Assembly (NCBI GenBank): GCA_963575745.1
Contig: CAUYUJ010019904.1
Span: 519,859-583,858 of the forward strand
DNA from: Prorocentrum cordatum
Lineage: Eukaryota > Sar > Dinophyceae > Prorocentrales > Prorocentraceae
DNA length: 64,000 nt
Reading direction: 5' to 3'
In this document: positions 1-13,051 of the stretch, in pieces
How the letters are laid out: every line of letters starts with the position of its first letter
Position numbering within the stretch: position 1 is the first letter of the stretch
Made by a program: the position numbers and the translations under genes
The notes under the pieces: generated by a model
Seen by the model: only the letters and a program-made list of their open reading frames with translations
The model's database searches: none
Told to the model about the DNA's origin: nothing

Positions 1-719
1 GCCCTGGGCCGAGCGCCGCCGAGCGCCTCAAACCGCGACGCGAATGTGAGATTAGGCAGGCTAGGGGGCGCAAGGTGGCAGTGGCTGGAACCTGGAGGGT
101 TGGGGAGGGGGGCGGCGTCAGGGCGTCAGGAAGAGCGGTTCAGGGGTCCGTTCAGGGGTCGAGGGTGTCGAGGTGTCGAGGATTTCTGGGGATCTGGCGG
201 TTTGGAATTGGAGAGGGAAGGGAGGGACGGGCGAAGGGAGGGAAGGGAGGGAAGGAACGCAGGGAAGCTGCGCAAGCGCGCAGACGGGTACGCCCGGGCT
301 CTCTACGACTTTATGGTGCAGCCCACAGGCCGCAAATAACGGCGGCCGTGCCCGCGCCCATCCTGACGACGCCACCACCTGGGTCGGATAATCAGGATCG
401 ATGGATTGGGCTAGATTTGCCCATTAGGCCAAAGTGCCTGCATGGCCTGTAGGGCCCGCAGGGCAATGGGGTGGGTAGCGTGGGAGGGTGGGAAGGTGGA
501 GGAATGGAGGAATCACTTGGTAGGCTAAGGCGATCCCGCTATTCATTCCCCCGCCTTCTATCCCATCCCCCATCCCCCATACCGCAATCCCGCATGTCGC
601 CATGTCGCTCCTGTCCGACCCGACTGTCCTGATGTCCCTCTTTCCTCCTTCTCCTTCCGCCCAGTCTCGCGATGGCAGCCATGGTGTTCTTCAGCGTCTC
701 TTGGGCCTCGTCGGGGTCG
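1..719. other. non-genic leader region, GA-rich tract
   Basis: No gene is supported. Positions about 205-265 are a purine tract of GGGA/GGGAA units. Short ORFs occur on both strands and show low-complexity composition (Gly/Arg or Pro/Ser), as expected from GC-rich DNA without stops, and none has a recognisable domain. Confidence 0.5.
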
Positions 720-1060
720 TCATGGGGCCCTTTTAGAACTTTTGGGGGCCCTCTTCGGCCGTCTGGGGGCGCTCTTGGACCGTTTTCCACCTCTCTGGGG
801 GGCCTCTGGGGCCGTCTTGGGACGAGCTTTGGGTCCTTGGCCCATCCTGGGCCTGAAAACGTGCAAAAACCTGAAGGAAATCAATGTTTGAGGGCTGCTG
901 AGGTCCTCTCGAGGGCCCTCTGGAGGGTTTCTGGAGCCATCTATAGACCCTCTTGCACCGTCTGGAGGCCATCCGAACCTCTTTGGGGGCCGTCTTTGAA
1001 TCGTTGTGGTGCCCACTTGGGCCGTTTTGGGGCCCCTGAGCCCCCTCACTCAAAAAAAAT
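720..1060. repeat. degenerate ~15-bp G-rich minisatellite
   Basis: Units of roughly 12-18 bp built around GGGGGCC and TCTTGGGCCGT recur with many substitutions. The plus strand reads as Gly/Pro/Leu-rich and the minus strand as Pro/Arg/Gln-rich peptide, which is why long ORFs overlap here on both strands. A similar composition in reverse orientation occurs at 39285-39630, so these may be two members of one minisatellite type. I see no evidence of coding function. Confidence 0.5.
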
Positions 1061-1729
1061 AGGAAAAGGGCCGTGGAAGGCGCCCGCGAGCCGCTTCACT
1101 CGAAGAAATACGAGGGAAACGGCCCCCTGGCGGCCATTAGACGCATGCGCCCGGCTCTCGCCCCTCCCCTGGAACCCCTCCCTAGAGGGCTTCGCCCTAC
1201 ACAAGAATGTCATCACTCGTACCTCGCTTTTTCCGTTACAAAGAGGAGGGAGGAGGGAAGAGGAGGACGATGAGAACGAGGACGAGGAGCTCTCCTGGTC
1301 GGTGAAGTCTGGAGGCATGTTCTCGACTCGCACCCGGAGCGCCTTCTTGCCCCTGTGCTCCCTCTGCTTGCCCTTGCCTGGCGCTCCAGCGGAGCAAAGA
1401 CGGAAGATAAAGGAAGGAGAAGGAGCAGCAAGAGCAAACGAAACGTAACTGGGAAGAGGGCGGAGATACTGCAGAAAGAAGAGGGGTGACGCGAAAAGAG
1501 ACTAGAGAGAGAGAGGTGAACAAAACAAATGACACAAGAAGAGCCCGAAGTGGCTGTTGTAAGCGGCACTTCGTTGCATTCATCGCGGGGGCCAGAACAA
1601 AGGACGACGAATCAGGAATCAGGAAATGGCCAGGGTCCAGACCCAGGTCCAGGAATAGGAAGGGGCAAAACGAACATCAATAAAGCGCCAAGCGCGCCCC
1701 ACGGAGCGCTGACCGCGCGGCGGACTCAG
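1061..1729. other. no gene recognised
   Basis: This stretch has a GA-rich segment at about 1240-1300 and otherwise unique-looking sequence. The ORFs are short, overlap on both strands and contain Ser/Arg runs. Nothing is supported. Confidence 0.4.
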
Positions 1730-1925
1730 CGTCTTTGCCCTTGCCCTTGCAGGGGTAGAGTGCCAGCTGCGGGCAACCACGGGTCGGCGCCGCCAGCCCG
1801 CAGATCACTGCTGGCCAGAGGACCGCGGTCAGCCAGACAGCGGCCAGCAGCAGGAGGACCACGGCCACGTACATCAGGAAGAACACGGCCGGCATCAGGA
1901 GGACCGTGACCAGGAGAGCCAGAAG
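1730..1925. repeat. degenerate CAGCAGGAGGACC-type repeats
   Basis: Variants of GGCCAGCAGCAGGAGGACC and CATCAGGAGGACCGTGACC repeat at irregular spacing of about 20-30 bp. On the minus strand this yields a hydrophobic peptide (begins MPAVFFLMYVAVV) that could be mistaken for a membrane protein. The repetition argues that hydrophobicity is a by-product, though a small membrane exon cannot be excluded. Confidence 0.35.
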
Positions 1926-2840
1926 CAGAGATTACACGAACCTTGTGTACTGCAAGTGGCTGTACCCCGCGGCCAGCGTCTTCATGAGACACAGAGGCAA
2001 GGAGAGACTGAGAGGAAGCGGTGTCCTTTTCCTTCTCTGTGTCCTCGACATTCCTGTTTGCCCTTGCGAGTGCCCCGGAATCCAGCCTCGGCAGCAAGAG
2101 CACCTTGACAAGAAGGTACTTCACGAGAAGAGTGAGCCGCCAAGAGACGAGAAAGGACAACGAGGACAATAGGAAGGACGGAGAAGAGGGGAGGCCAGCC
2201 CGCTCCCCGCCCGCTCCTCTGCCAGCCCGCCCCCCGCGAGAGGTGCCCCCCGCCCCCGCCACACACGAGAGCCCGCACGCCTGGAAGCCGGCACGCTCGA
2301 ACTGAACTGGCCGCCGACTCCCCGTGCCTGCTGCTGGAAGCACGCTGGCATGCTCGGATTGAGCAGCTGGCAAAGCTGGCGAGGCGATGTGCGCCTGGAG
2401 CGAGCCGGCGCGCTTGGAGCGAGCCTCTTGACTTGAACGCCAGCAGCCCAAGTTGCCCTGGGAGTGAGCCAGCACGCTCGAATCTCGACCCTCGAGCACC
2501 AAGGAAAAATCCGCTCCAAACTAGTCCACGGACCCGTCCCAGTGTCCACCCTGGCCACTTTGTCGCCCTGGATCGATTTCCGATGGTCCTGAGGCCCGAC
2601 GAGGGCCCCCAAAGGCCGAGATCGAAGCAAATGTTCCGCGGGCTTCGCTGGCAGGCCAACGCGAGTCGGATGTGCCAGGGCGAGGAGGCATTCTCTGGTC
2701 GCCGCTGCGAATCCTGGGCACATGTCGACAACAGCTGGCAGATCCGCGACTCGGGGACGGGGGCACTCTTCCTCTGGCCCGCCGCCTCCAGGACGTCGAG
2801 GACCGACCTCACACCTTGCTGCTGCTGCTGGTCCGCATCT
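1926..2840. other. no gene recognised; loose ~33-bp repetition
   Basis: Between about 2270 and 2490 motifs such as GAGC-GGC-CGCTTGGAGCGAGCC recur in a loose, highly diverged way. ORFs overlapping both strands have no recognisable domain. Confidence 0.3.
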
Positions 2841-2841
2841 G

Positions 2842-3925
<1,084 letters not shown>

Positions 3926-4554
3926 AAATTTCCCCTTCTGTCCTCATTATTTGTCCTTTCCCCCTCGTGCTCATTCTCGCTCTTCAGTTAGATTCGGCCG
4001 CCCAGCAATTCCACTGGGCACACTTGTGGAATCCAGCAGTGGCGACGGGAAGCCTAAGCATCCCAGAGATCCCACAGAGGGGAAACATCAGACGATCTTG
4101 TCGTCCTTGTGCGGCGACGACGACGACGACGGACCCCGAAGTCTGGTCAAACTCTGCCCCCCGACACCATCCCGCGGTTCGTCTTTCGTCCAGGTTCTGG
4201 CAGTCCTGGCTCGCCTGCTGCCGAAAATACGATCCTCCTACCCCTTCTACCCCTCCTCCCTCCCAGTTCTCCCTCCCCCCTCGCGTCCTCTCATCCTCCC
4301 TCGCTTTTCCTTCTTTTTCCCTCTCCCTCCTCCCTCCTCCTTCCTCCTTCCTCCCCCCACCTTGACCCCCTCTCCCGGGAGGGCCCGGCGGCCTTCGCCG
4401 CCTTTTCCGCTCTCTCTGACGGGCGCCCGGGGCTTCCCCGCCTCCCTTCTGGGCATCCGCGGCAGCGAACGGGAGCAATCCCGCGCCGGCGCGGCGGCCT
4501 TTCCGCGCCCTTCGGGGGGGGCGGGGGGAGGGGGGAGATGAGACTCGAATTGCG
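3926..4554. other. no gene recognised; pyrimidine-rich tract
   Basis: Positions about 4220-4375 are a C/T-rich tract and 4505-4540 a G-rich run. Nothing coding is supported. Confidence 0.4.
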
Positions 4555-4690
4555 GGTGGCATGGGTGGAAAGTCGAAGACATGGCAGACATGATAAGAGC
4601 ATAACGACGGTCCTGTCTTCTGCATCATGATATCGCGTGAACGCTTGAGCCGTGGTGGCGGCGGACACGCGCGCGGGTCCTATTCGAGGC
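4555..4690 (-). repeat. dispersed repeat family A, copy 1
   Basis: About 135 bp here align with 8770-8930 in the same orientation. Shared blocks are GGGTGGCA, GAAGACATGGC, a CGGTC block, TATCGCGTG-ACGCTTGAGC and GGGTCC--TTCGAG. On the minus strand the block at 4664-4644 resembles a dinoflagellate spliced leader (about 15 of 21 positions, ending GGCTCAAG). Both copies retain a short peptide frame beginning MSS-F-PCHPQF on the minus strand. A retroposed origin is inferred. Confidence 0.6.
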
Positions 4691-7600
4691 GGGGCGACGC
4701 AGCAATGGAACCCCCCGAAGCAATTTGGCCACGGCTTGCCTCGCGTACCTTGCCCATGACTCCACTCGGCCCGAACGGTTGTGAGGTGAATCCTCGAGAG
4801 CAACGCATGCTCGCCCATGGCCAACGCACACGCGCGCGATGCGCTGCTTGCGGCCAGGGTCGTTTGATCGCAACGGCATCCCGCATCATAGAGAGCTCAC
4901 CGACAAGCTCCTCGCTCCGCTTTCCTGCTCAGTGGCCGGTGTCACGTAGCAGCCAAGAGCAAGGCGCTGCTCGCGGGTGCCGCGCAGACCGTTTTCCGCG
5001 TGCGCTCACGCCGCGGCATTGGTCGTTCCTTCTAGCCAGGACCGCCCCCTGGCTTTGCATAATGCGCACTGCCGGCGCGGCCGCTCGCATTCGGCACTCT
5101 TTGGCGAGTGGGTGCCCGCGAGCGTGGCTGGCCATTGCGGCGCTTGCGCTACTTCGCGGCTGGAGTGCACCCGCGCGCGTTGCTTCGTTGGCGCGCAGAC
5201 GCAGATCGTCCAGCTGTCTGCGGCAGTACGTCTCTAGCTGCTGGTGCTCGACTATCACGGCTGCTGACTGAACATCGCGCTGGCATGCGAGCGCCGAGCG
5301 GCGCCAGCGTGGCGCGCGCTGACTGGGCGCAGCCAACAGCAGCGCGGCGGCGCGGGCGCCTTCCCCGGCTGTTCCCAATTGCCCTAGCGCTGCCTTTCCT
5401 CGAAGAGCATGGGCGCTGGCGGCCAGCGTCGAACCAGCCGCCGCGCGCCGTCTACCCGCAGCACACCGCGGCCAACGCGCCAGGCCACCGCGACGCGCGC
5501 CGACCGGCCCGCAAGGAGGCGCGGGCGACAGCGCAGCGCTGACTTCTGCGGCGGCGCGCCGCCGCGCCGGCATTTCGCAGCGCAAATGGTGCCGAAGTAC
5601 CAAATCCAAACGCTCGCGCGCAGCGCCCGCCGAGCGCCTGGCGAGTTGCGCCCGCCAGAACTCTGGGACGAGGACGTCGGCGCCGTCGCCCGCGCGGCGC
5701 CGATCAACCGCGAGGCGAGAAGGCCCCCACAGCTGACAGGGGGCTGGCCGGCCACCGACGACAAGGAACGGATTCTCAATTGCGATCGCATCGAACGCGG
5801 TCTGCGGCGAGCGCGGAGCCGGGTCGCATTTGCGCAGCGCGCGAGCATGCAAGAGCAGACGCAGCACGCGCTTGGGCGAGGGCCAAACAGCGCTGTGCAC
5901 GCGGGGTGCACTGCCAGATTTGGCCAGAGACCCAGCGCCAGCATGTCGGCGAGCACGTCGCGTTCGAGCGCGCTGCGATTGGCGGCGCTGCCCGGGGGCG
6001 CCACGGCGCAGCGCGCCGCGCTCGCGCAGCTGCCTCAGCAGGCATAGACGACGCCCCAGGCGCGCCGAGCACCCCTCCGCAGCACATCAGCGGCGCGCAC
6101 TGGGGGGCCAAATCCTGCCTGGCAGAGGCGCGCTGCCCCATGTCCGACCCCGCGGCGAGATCGAACGCGCGCGCCATGGAATCTCCGCCCGAAGCACAGG
6201 GGGCCCACGCGCGCGCACGAGGTTCAATGAGGCTCGCCACAAAGCGGAAATCATGAACATATCCCCCAGTTGCAAGCCACTGCGCATACGTCCACAAGGC
6301 AAGCACATTGTGCTCGGCACTGCGCTGGCCTGGCGGGGCGGAGAGCCCCGCGGAGCTCCCGGCGGCGCGCGCCGGGGGGCAGGGGAGAGAGGGGGCCTCG
6401 TAAGAAAGGGAGCTGCTTCTGATTTTAGGAGGCGCGGGTATTGCCTATAGATGCATAGCCCGCGCCCCCTAAAAAGCGTCTTCCCGCTGAGAAGCCCCGC
6501 CCTCTCGCCGACCCCCCCGCGCGCGCGCCGCCAGAGCTCGCCCCCGTGGATCGTCTGGCGCCGACTCAACTACAGGTGCAGACCGCAAACAGACCGCCAG
6601 ATTCGCGGCGCGGACTCACTGGGCGCGCCCGCGGGGGCGCGCGCCAAGCCGTCGAGCCTGTCGGCGACACTTCAAAGGAAACGCTCCTCCGCCGGACGGC
6701 GGCCCAGCTGGCGACTCCGCGCCGGGCGAATTAAGCGCTGGACCCGCAGCAGGTTGCAGGCTGGAGGTAGATCGCGCCGGACGATGAGTTCACAGCTGAA
6801 TGGCGGCGCGCAGCGCGGCAGCACCGCCCGAAGAAGCCGGCGCGCGCCTCAACGGTTCTGACCACTAAGACAGTGACGTGGTTGAGCGGGCGGGTCGGCG
6901 CGAGGATGCACAGAAATGCGCGCAATGCGACAAACGAGCGCACGGGCTGGAATCAAATCGCATGCCGGCTGGCCCGGCCCGCCTAAGCCCTCTCTGCGAG
7001 CTGCACCCCGCGTGGCTTAGCCGACTGTGGCCTGAGTGCGATTGGGAGATGCCAACATCGGCACCAGCAGGCGCCCGGAGAAGTGCTTGGAGACGAGCTC
7101 GGCCAGGCGCAGGTGCGCCGGGCGCGCCAGCCAGCGCGCGCTGACGCGCAAAACTGGGCACAGCGGTGCCCAGACGCGCATCGTACGGCGCGCGGTTGGG
7201 AACAAACGCGGCACGCCTCTGTCTTTGCGCACGCTCCGGCGCACCGCTGAGAATACCAGCGTCTAGCGCGCGCTGCAAGGCGCGTAGGTCCGCGCGGGCA
7301 TAGCGCGGCGCGCGCGCTGGCAGCGCCAGGCACAGACAGTACCCCGGCGCGCGTAGCACGACGGGCGGGAGCGCCGAGGCATAGCGCACCGTGCTTGCGC
7401 GGCTGCATCACCAAACATGGACGATGCGCCGGACGAGCCGAGCAGCACGCGGGCGCACACGGGGCGGCGCGCGACACGAGGCCGGCACCGCCACGCACTG
7501 ACAATGCGCAGGGGTGCTCCCAGCCAGCGAATCCTGAGTGAGATGACAGCTACCACTAATCGGACAAAGGCGCGCACTTCTCTGTCCGAAGCTGCCGCGG

Positions 7601-8769
7601 CAGAGGGCGCGCAGATTGCAGCGCGGCCGCGCGCCTAGACGGAATGGCACAGCGAAAGGCGGAAACGTCATTTTGCGGCCGCAAGCACAACAAAAGTGTC
7701 AGCGTGCCTGAAGCTACACACTCTGTGTATCGTGCATCCGAACGCCAGGGCGCAAAGCATGGACCAAAGCATGGGGCAGCAGGTCTTGCGATTAAGAGAG
7801 TGACGCAGCTGTCCCGAGTACCTGTCAATCGCACTCATCATTGTTACATCAGTGGGTATGTGAACGGCTACACCGAAGCTGACATGCGTGGCAAGGCATC
7901 CGAGCAGCACGCGGTGCGATAGCTGCAGGTGCTCACGGCATGCCTAGACGCCTCATCCTGGAAGGGGGTCAAGGGTCGGTGAAGAAACAGACGAAACGAA
8001 AAACATAGGTGGGCAATGGTCGTGGCGTAACCGTCGTACTGACTGCATCAGGACGTGGTGCCTGCAGCACTCGCCGGATTCGTGTCTGGCCAGCTGCGGT
8101 CCACAGTCGGGGCAAAGACATGCATCGGCGACATCAGGTTGGTGATCAGCAGAATGCTGCCCCAGGGCGCAAATATGGATATCCTACTCGATAAGACTCC
8201 ACTGCGATGAAAGGCTGCGAAAGCGCATTGGGACTCGGGCCTGCGCAAAGACGAACGCCATGTTGAGGCTGGTGGCAGCCACAGTGGTGTTGTTGCCACT
8301 GATTATTACCAGGGGTTGTGACATACGTGCATGATTCAGTGATCCACTCGAATGATGCGACCGCACGACAGCCAACACAACCCAACACATCACGAGGCAC
8401 CGTAATGGCCCAGGGATGTGGCTCGCCGTCATGCCCGACGCGGCGCCACGTCCAGTACCTGTGGGGTGCGATGAATCGCGTGGAACATCGTGGCGCTCCC
8501 TCGGGCAATTTGCCCACATAGCGTAGCCTGCAGCTGGTAATACCCTCGCAACCAGTTCCTCACGTCTCGTACGGACTGGACTTTGCCTCATCGTATCGGT
8601 GAGTGTCGGGGGCGAATCACCCGAACGCTTGCAGAACAGCCATACGCACAAGCTGTTCAGGAAGTGGAAGGTGCTAGCGTCGAAGAGAGGGGGGGAGCAC
8701 GAATGCGCGTCCACATCGCACTCTGCGCCGTCCGTGGATCGCGAGCTGGGAACGTTCCCAGCTCCGCTA
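4691..8769. other. 4-kb GC-rich desert without a recognisable gene
   Basis: The sequence is very rich in GCGC, GGCGCGC and CGCGCC, up to about 7640, then becomes more balanced. ORFs of 100-320 codons overlap on opposite strands and are dominated by Ala, Arg, Pro and Cys, with no conserved motif. At 8040-8640 the minus strand has more balanced codon use but no continuous frame. I cannot support a gene. Confidence 0.5.
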
Positions 8770-8930
8770 GCAACTGGAATTGTGGGTGGCAGGGGTTAAA
8801 GACAGAAGACATGGCGGCAAAGGTAAAAAACACAGCGGCGGTCTTTCGCCCTGCCGTATACATTATGGTATCGCGTGCACGCTTGAGCGGAGGTGGTAGC
8901 GGGCGCGCGCGAGGGTCCCGTTCGAGTGCG
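8770..8930 (-). repeat. dispersed repeat family A, copy 2
   Basis: Homologous to 4555-4690 (see that entry). The spliced-leader-like segment is 8902-8882 on the minus strand, about 14 of 21 positions, ending GCTCAAG. The minus strand reads through a short peptide beginning MSSVFNPCHPQF, similar to the other copy. Flanking DNA differs between the copies, so this is an interspersed repeat, not a large duplication. Confidence 0.6.
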
Positions 8931-9545
8931 TGGAGGGAGGGGGAGGGAAAGGGAAGGAGAAGGAGGGGAAGGGGGAGGGGAGGGGAGGGGGAGGGATGAG
9001 GAGCACCGAGGAGGAGGAGGGAGGGAGAAGGGAGGATGAGGGAGGATAACGCGGAAGGAGGGGAGGATGGAAAGGAGGAGAGATTCTTGGACGAGGTTCG
9101 AGGCTTGAGGATCGAGAAAATCAATCCTCCGCATCCCTCCTCCTCCTCCTCGTCCTCCTCCTCCTCCTCCGCCTCCGCCTCCTCCTCATCCTCCACCTCC
9201 TCCTCCTCCTCCTCCTCCTCCTCCTCCTCCTCCTCCTTCTCCTCCTCCTCCTCCTCCTCCGCCTCTGCCTCCGCCTCCGCCTCCGCCTCACCCTCCTCCT
9301 CCTCCTCCTCCTCCTCCTCCTCCTCCTCCTCCTCCTCCTCCTCCTCCTCCCACCTCCTCCTCCTCCTCCTCCACCTCATCCTCCTCCTCATCATCCTCCA
9401 GCTCCTCCTCCTCCTTCTACACCTCCATCCTCCTCCATCCTCTTCCTGTTCGTCCCTCCCTCATACTTCTCCTCCTCCCTCCTCATCCTCATCCTCCTCC
9501 TCCTCCTCCTCCTCCTCCTCCTCCTCCTCCTCCTCCTCCTCCACC
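8931..9545. repeat. GA tract followed by (CCT/TCC)n microsatellite
   Basis: Positions 8931-9065 are GGA/GGGA-rich, and 9128-9545 are mainly CTC/TCC with CGC and CAT interruptions. The two opposite-composition tracts face each other as an imperfect low-complexity inverted repeat. Poly-Ser and poly-Glu ORFs here are artefacts. Confidence 0.9.
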
Positions 9546-9699
9546 CTCCTCTCTACTCGACATGAGGAACGACAAGCGTCTAGCACAGCAGACTCGAACA
9601 GCGAGATACAGTCCAAGATGCAGTATCTCAAGATCAAGAGGTTTGCTGCAACAGCACAGCACTTCGGCAGTCTCAAGAAGGTTGAAATGGGAGGTGCTC

Positions 9700-11230
9700 A
9701 AATGGCAGTCAACTACGGTCATACATGGGCTATCGACGTCATCGATGTAGGACACAAGCACGGGAGGAATCTCACGACGGTGCTCGACATCCGAGCACCG
9801 CAGAAGGGCCCTGGTTATCATCTGCCTCGGCAATTTATCAAGCAATGGCTTCGGGCGTGGAAAGCGGTGCCAAGGATACGAGCACCTGCCGACAAGGTCT
9901 GGCAAAGCATCGTTGATCAGCTCAAGCAAGTCGAGCCTCCGCACAAAGTGAGGCTTACTCGTGGGCCAGTCTCGGGGCCATGCTGATGTCGTCGGTGTGG
10001 TTCCAGGTTGGAAGTTCGATGCCAGCCAGCTCGAGTCGATCGAGGAAGCCAAGGATCGAGGATTTCGTGGGTACGTTCCAGCAGAACTTGTGGGATGGCG
10101 CATCAAAGCTGTTATGTGGTGGCGGCTTGGACGCAAGTCTTGGCAACTACGGTCTGCAGAAATGTTCTCATCGAACTTGAGAGCTTCCCCACATGAAGAC
10201 GACTGGTTGAGATGCTCATGATGATTGCCGCGGGCGTTACGTGGACGGAGTCGAGACGCAAGGATGGTGGTTATGAGTGTTCAGGTTTGTGCGCGCGGTG
10301 TCCTCAACCAGACCTAGAGACACCCCTGCACAGATACTGGCAATGCGAGTGTATCACTGGCTCCCGTATGTTTGACATGGCAGGGGGCATGTGTTATAGA
10401 GCGGTGACCCAAGCTAAGTGTGCATGCTGTTTCTGGCTGATGGGGGCTAATCCCCGCGGAGTGGACGAGGGTGGACGAGGCCAGACAGGCCGACACTGAG
10501 TGAGAAGTGGAAAGGCACGGGACAAGATCGTGCTGACAGCTTCTCATTCGGTGCGGGATCAATGGACATGCCGTTGATCCTACATGGTGATGCGTCGGGA
10601 GGAGCTGACACATTTGATCCACAATTTCGTCAAGACTCTTTATCATGACGTTTTGAGTCTTGCTCATGTATGGTCCGCGTCCAGGTGGCCGACCCCGACG
10701 GTTGCGAGGTGAGTTATACATGCTTGAGGTCAGTATGCGGTGGTCTTCACGCCCCACAGTATTTGTCACATACAACGAAGAGTTCTATCGTGGATGGTGG
10801 ACGCGAGTTTTTGAGCATCCTCAGGGAGTCAACGAAAACATACGGAGAACGACCAGAGGGCACCTTTGAGAGCGCATCTTTGAAGATGCCTTCGCATGTG
10901 GATGGTCACGAGATAATCGATTGTCTGATTCCGTCGTGGATGATTGCTGACAACGTGTACGCCGACACGATCGCGACCATCGCAGCGAAGGGGGCACGTG
11001 TGCCTGACCATCAGCGGGCACAAGGGTGTCAGGTCTGGAATGATGCCAGAATCATCCGCATGAGGATTCGTCGCTCCCCTGTTCGAGTTACGATATGTTC
11101 ACAAATCAACGATTGTACATCACCCTGGTCCGTTCACGCACATCCGTTTGCGTCTGGGGCTGGTTATTTGCTTGCCCAGATCAATGGCCGCTCGCACTGC
11201 AAGGCGCTATCCTGCTGCTCAAAATATATG
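9700..11230 (+). pseudogene. LINE-like ORF2, broken C-terminal fragments
   Basis: Coding-like pieces lie in different plus-strand frames. The clearest, at 10212-10499, contains GVTWTESRRKDGGYE followed by a C-x2-C-x9-H-x4-C cluster (CARC...HRYWQC), the pattern found downstream of the reverse transcriptase in dinoflagellate-type non-LTR elements. At 10750-11010, pieces such as EEFYRGWWTRVFEHPQG and, in another frame, YGERPEGTFESASLKMP then NVYADTIATIA resemble the start of an RNase H-like segment in such elements. 9700-10200 holds more weakly coding-like peptide. Frameshifts between the pieces mean it is dead. The RT itself would lie upstream, where the CCT array now stands. Assignment is from memory of the family. 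Confidence 0.45.
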
Positions 11231-11945
11231 GCGCCCATTCGTGCAAATATATAGCGTCAACTGAGATTGCTGTTGACAGGGCGATGAGGCAAAAATCTGA
11301 GGCTCCTGTCATACCGCGTCCTCGCAATGTTGCCCAAGTACTATTTTGTTCTAGTCCTTATGTTGCTAGCTGCATAAAAAGTGCACTGTCTGTGAGGCTT
11401 CAGTCACCCAGGCCAATCTCAAGGAATTGTTGCTGACCCCGTGTTGTCGCTTGGGCATGCCACGAGGAAAGTGTCCAACTTACCTTTGGGTCGGATTTTA
11501 CATCTCGCGGGGGCAGTGGTCCACGGCTCCGATCAGATGTTATATCACGAATCCTTGGGACTCTGGTATTGTGGCAGGTGCGGCTCCATCGGCCATGCTC
11601 GATTGAGGAAGTTGGCTGGTCCCTGCATGCCCATCACAGGCACATGCAGGGTATATCTCCGACGTTGAAGATGAGAGAGGGAGAGAGGAGAGAAATCTTT
11701 GGCCTAAGGTGCTCAGCAAGGCTGAGCCGACGGCCAGGGCTTAATTATATATCAGACTCGCTTCGCGACCGCTCTCATCTCACCACCTCCCTCCTCTCTC
11801 CTCCCTCTCTCCTCCCTCTTTCCTCCTCCCTCCTTCCTCTCCCTCCTTTCTATCCTCCTCCATCCCTTAACAACAGCTCCTTCCTGTCGCACCCCCAGAC
11901 GTGTCGATAGAACGGGCCGGGCGTTTCGCCCGAGAGGAGGTTGAA
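11231..11945. other. no gene recognised; CT-rich tract
   Basis: Positions 11775-11875 are CTCC/CTTCC-rich. The rest is unique-looking and shows no continuous coding frame. Confidence 0.4.
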
Positions 11946-12195
11946 ATTTGCAACAGCTGCAAGGATGGAGGGCGGCGCGTTTTCAAAATGTGGCTCTCGC
12001 CTTGGCGACGCGCACATACATGTAAAGGCTGCGTCAGCTTCAAGGATGGAACGCGACGCGTTTTCAAGATGTGGTTCTTGCCTTAGCGTCGCGCACGTTC
12101 GTCGAGGAAGTGCGCAACAACTTCAACGATTGGTGGCGGTTCCTTGTCAAAAGGTGGCTCTCGCCTTGGCGCCGCGCACATTCGTCTTAAACATA
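11946..12195. repeat. three diverged ~82-bp tandem repeats
   Basis: The block TTTTCAAAATGTGGCTCTCG at about 11980 recurs as TTTTCAAGATGTGGTTCTTG at about 12060 and CAAAAGGTGGCTCTCGCC at about 12146. Each is followed by CCTTGGCG-CGCGCAC or CCTTAGCGTCGCGCAC and preceded by a CAACAGCTGCAAGGATGG-like segment in the first two. Three copies are about 80-84 bp apart. Confidence 0.7.
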
Positions 12196-12449
12196 TTGCA
12201 ATCGTGTCAAGGATTCTTATGGTTGACGTCCCAGAAAGGATGTCCCGGCTCGGTCTAGGATTGTCGGGACGCAACAGTCACGTTGACTCGCGGCGTTGAC
12301 GTCCCAACTACTTTGTTTTAGCACGATTGATAATTCTCAGACGGTTGTCTTCCGCTGGTTCATTCCCCGCAATGAAGAAAAATCTGTGCGGTGACCAATG
12401 TCAATGGGACTTGGAGGGTTGCATCGTTGATGCGTCTTGGGTCTACAAT

Positions 12450-12530
12450 GGTCCTCCTCCTCCTCGTTTTCCTCCTCCTCCTCCTCCTCCTTCTCCTCCT
12501 CCTCCTCCTCCTCCTCCTCCTCTCCGCTCC
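12450..12530. repeat. (CCT)n microsatellite
   Basis: Near-uninterrupted CTC/CCT triplets with two interruptions. The Leu-rich and Ser-rich ORFs spanning it are artefacts. Confidence 0.9.
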
Positions 12531-13050
12531 CGCACTCGATGTCCGAGGGCCGATGGTCAAAATTCTATACGTGTGCGGAGTTTTCGGCCTCCAGTCAGAT
12601 GTGGAAACTGTTAATAAGGGTTCGGGACATGTAAGGTGGTGTAAATGATTCTGCAATGTTCCAGGCGCCTAGGAGGTCGCGAGAAGTTTTGGGAGTCTTC
12701 GGAAAAGCGAGGGGGGCGTACAGGAGCACAGTGTGTCTGTCAGAAGCCTTCGGTGGAGAACGAGGCGACCTTGTCCCCAAGTTTGGGCCAAGATCGTGGG
12801 ATGCGGGGGAGGGGGAACCAAGAAAGCCTCGGAGTATGAGGGTAGCATAAGGACGACGAGGGGAGAAGAGGGAAGGAGGGGGCCGAGTACGCAAAGAGGT
12901 TGGAGCGAAGGAGGATGAGTACGAGCAGAAGAGCTCGATGACAAGGACGAACCGGGGAAAAACGACCATGACGACAACGCGCGAAGATAGTCAGGAGCAG
13001 GCGGAAGAGCAGGAGGAGGGAGGAGGAGGAAGAGGATGATATTATGTCCA
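12531..13050. other. no gene recognised
   Basis: GA-rich at 12845-12960 and 13000-13045. Overlapping ORFs on both strands, none with a recognisable domain. Confidence 0.35.
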
Positions 13051-13051
13051 T

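Noticed and set aside
1677-1895. Hydrophobic 72-codon minus-strand ORF, possible membrane protein
   Set aside because: The hydrophobic run coincides with CAGCAGGAGGACC repeats and lacks neighbours or a conserved frame.
4929-5900. 323-codon minus-strand ORF and overlapping plus-strand ORFs
   Set aside because: Ala/Arg-rich composition caused by GC-rich DNA, with long ORFs in opposite frames, no motif and no neighbour.
8146-8714. Minus-strand ORFs of 123 and 176 codons
   Set aside because: They overlap in different frames, have no motif and no consistent codon pattern.
8870-8935. tRNA-like B box (GGGTCCCGTTCGAG) in the family A repeat
   Set aside because: The flanking bases cannot form a T-arm stem and no acceptor stem is found. 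The first copy does not keep the motif.
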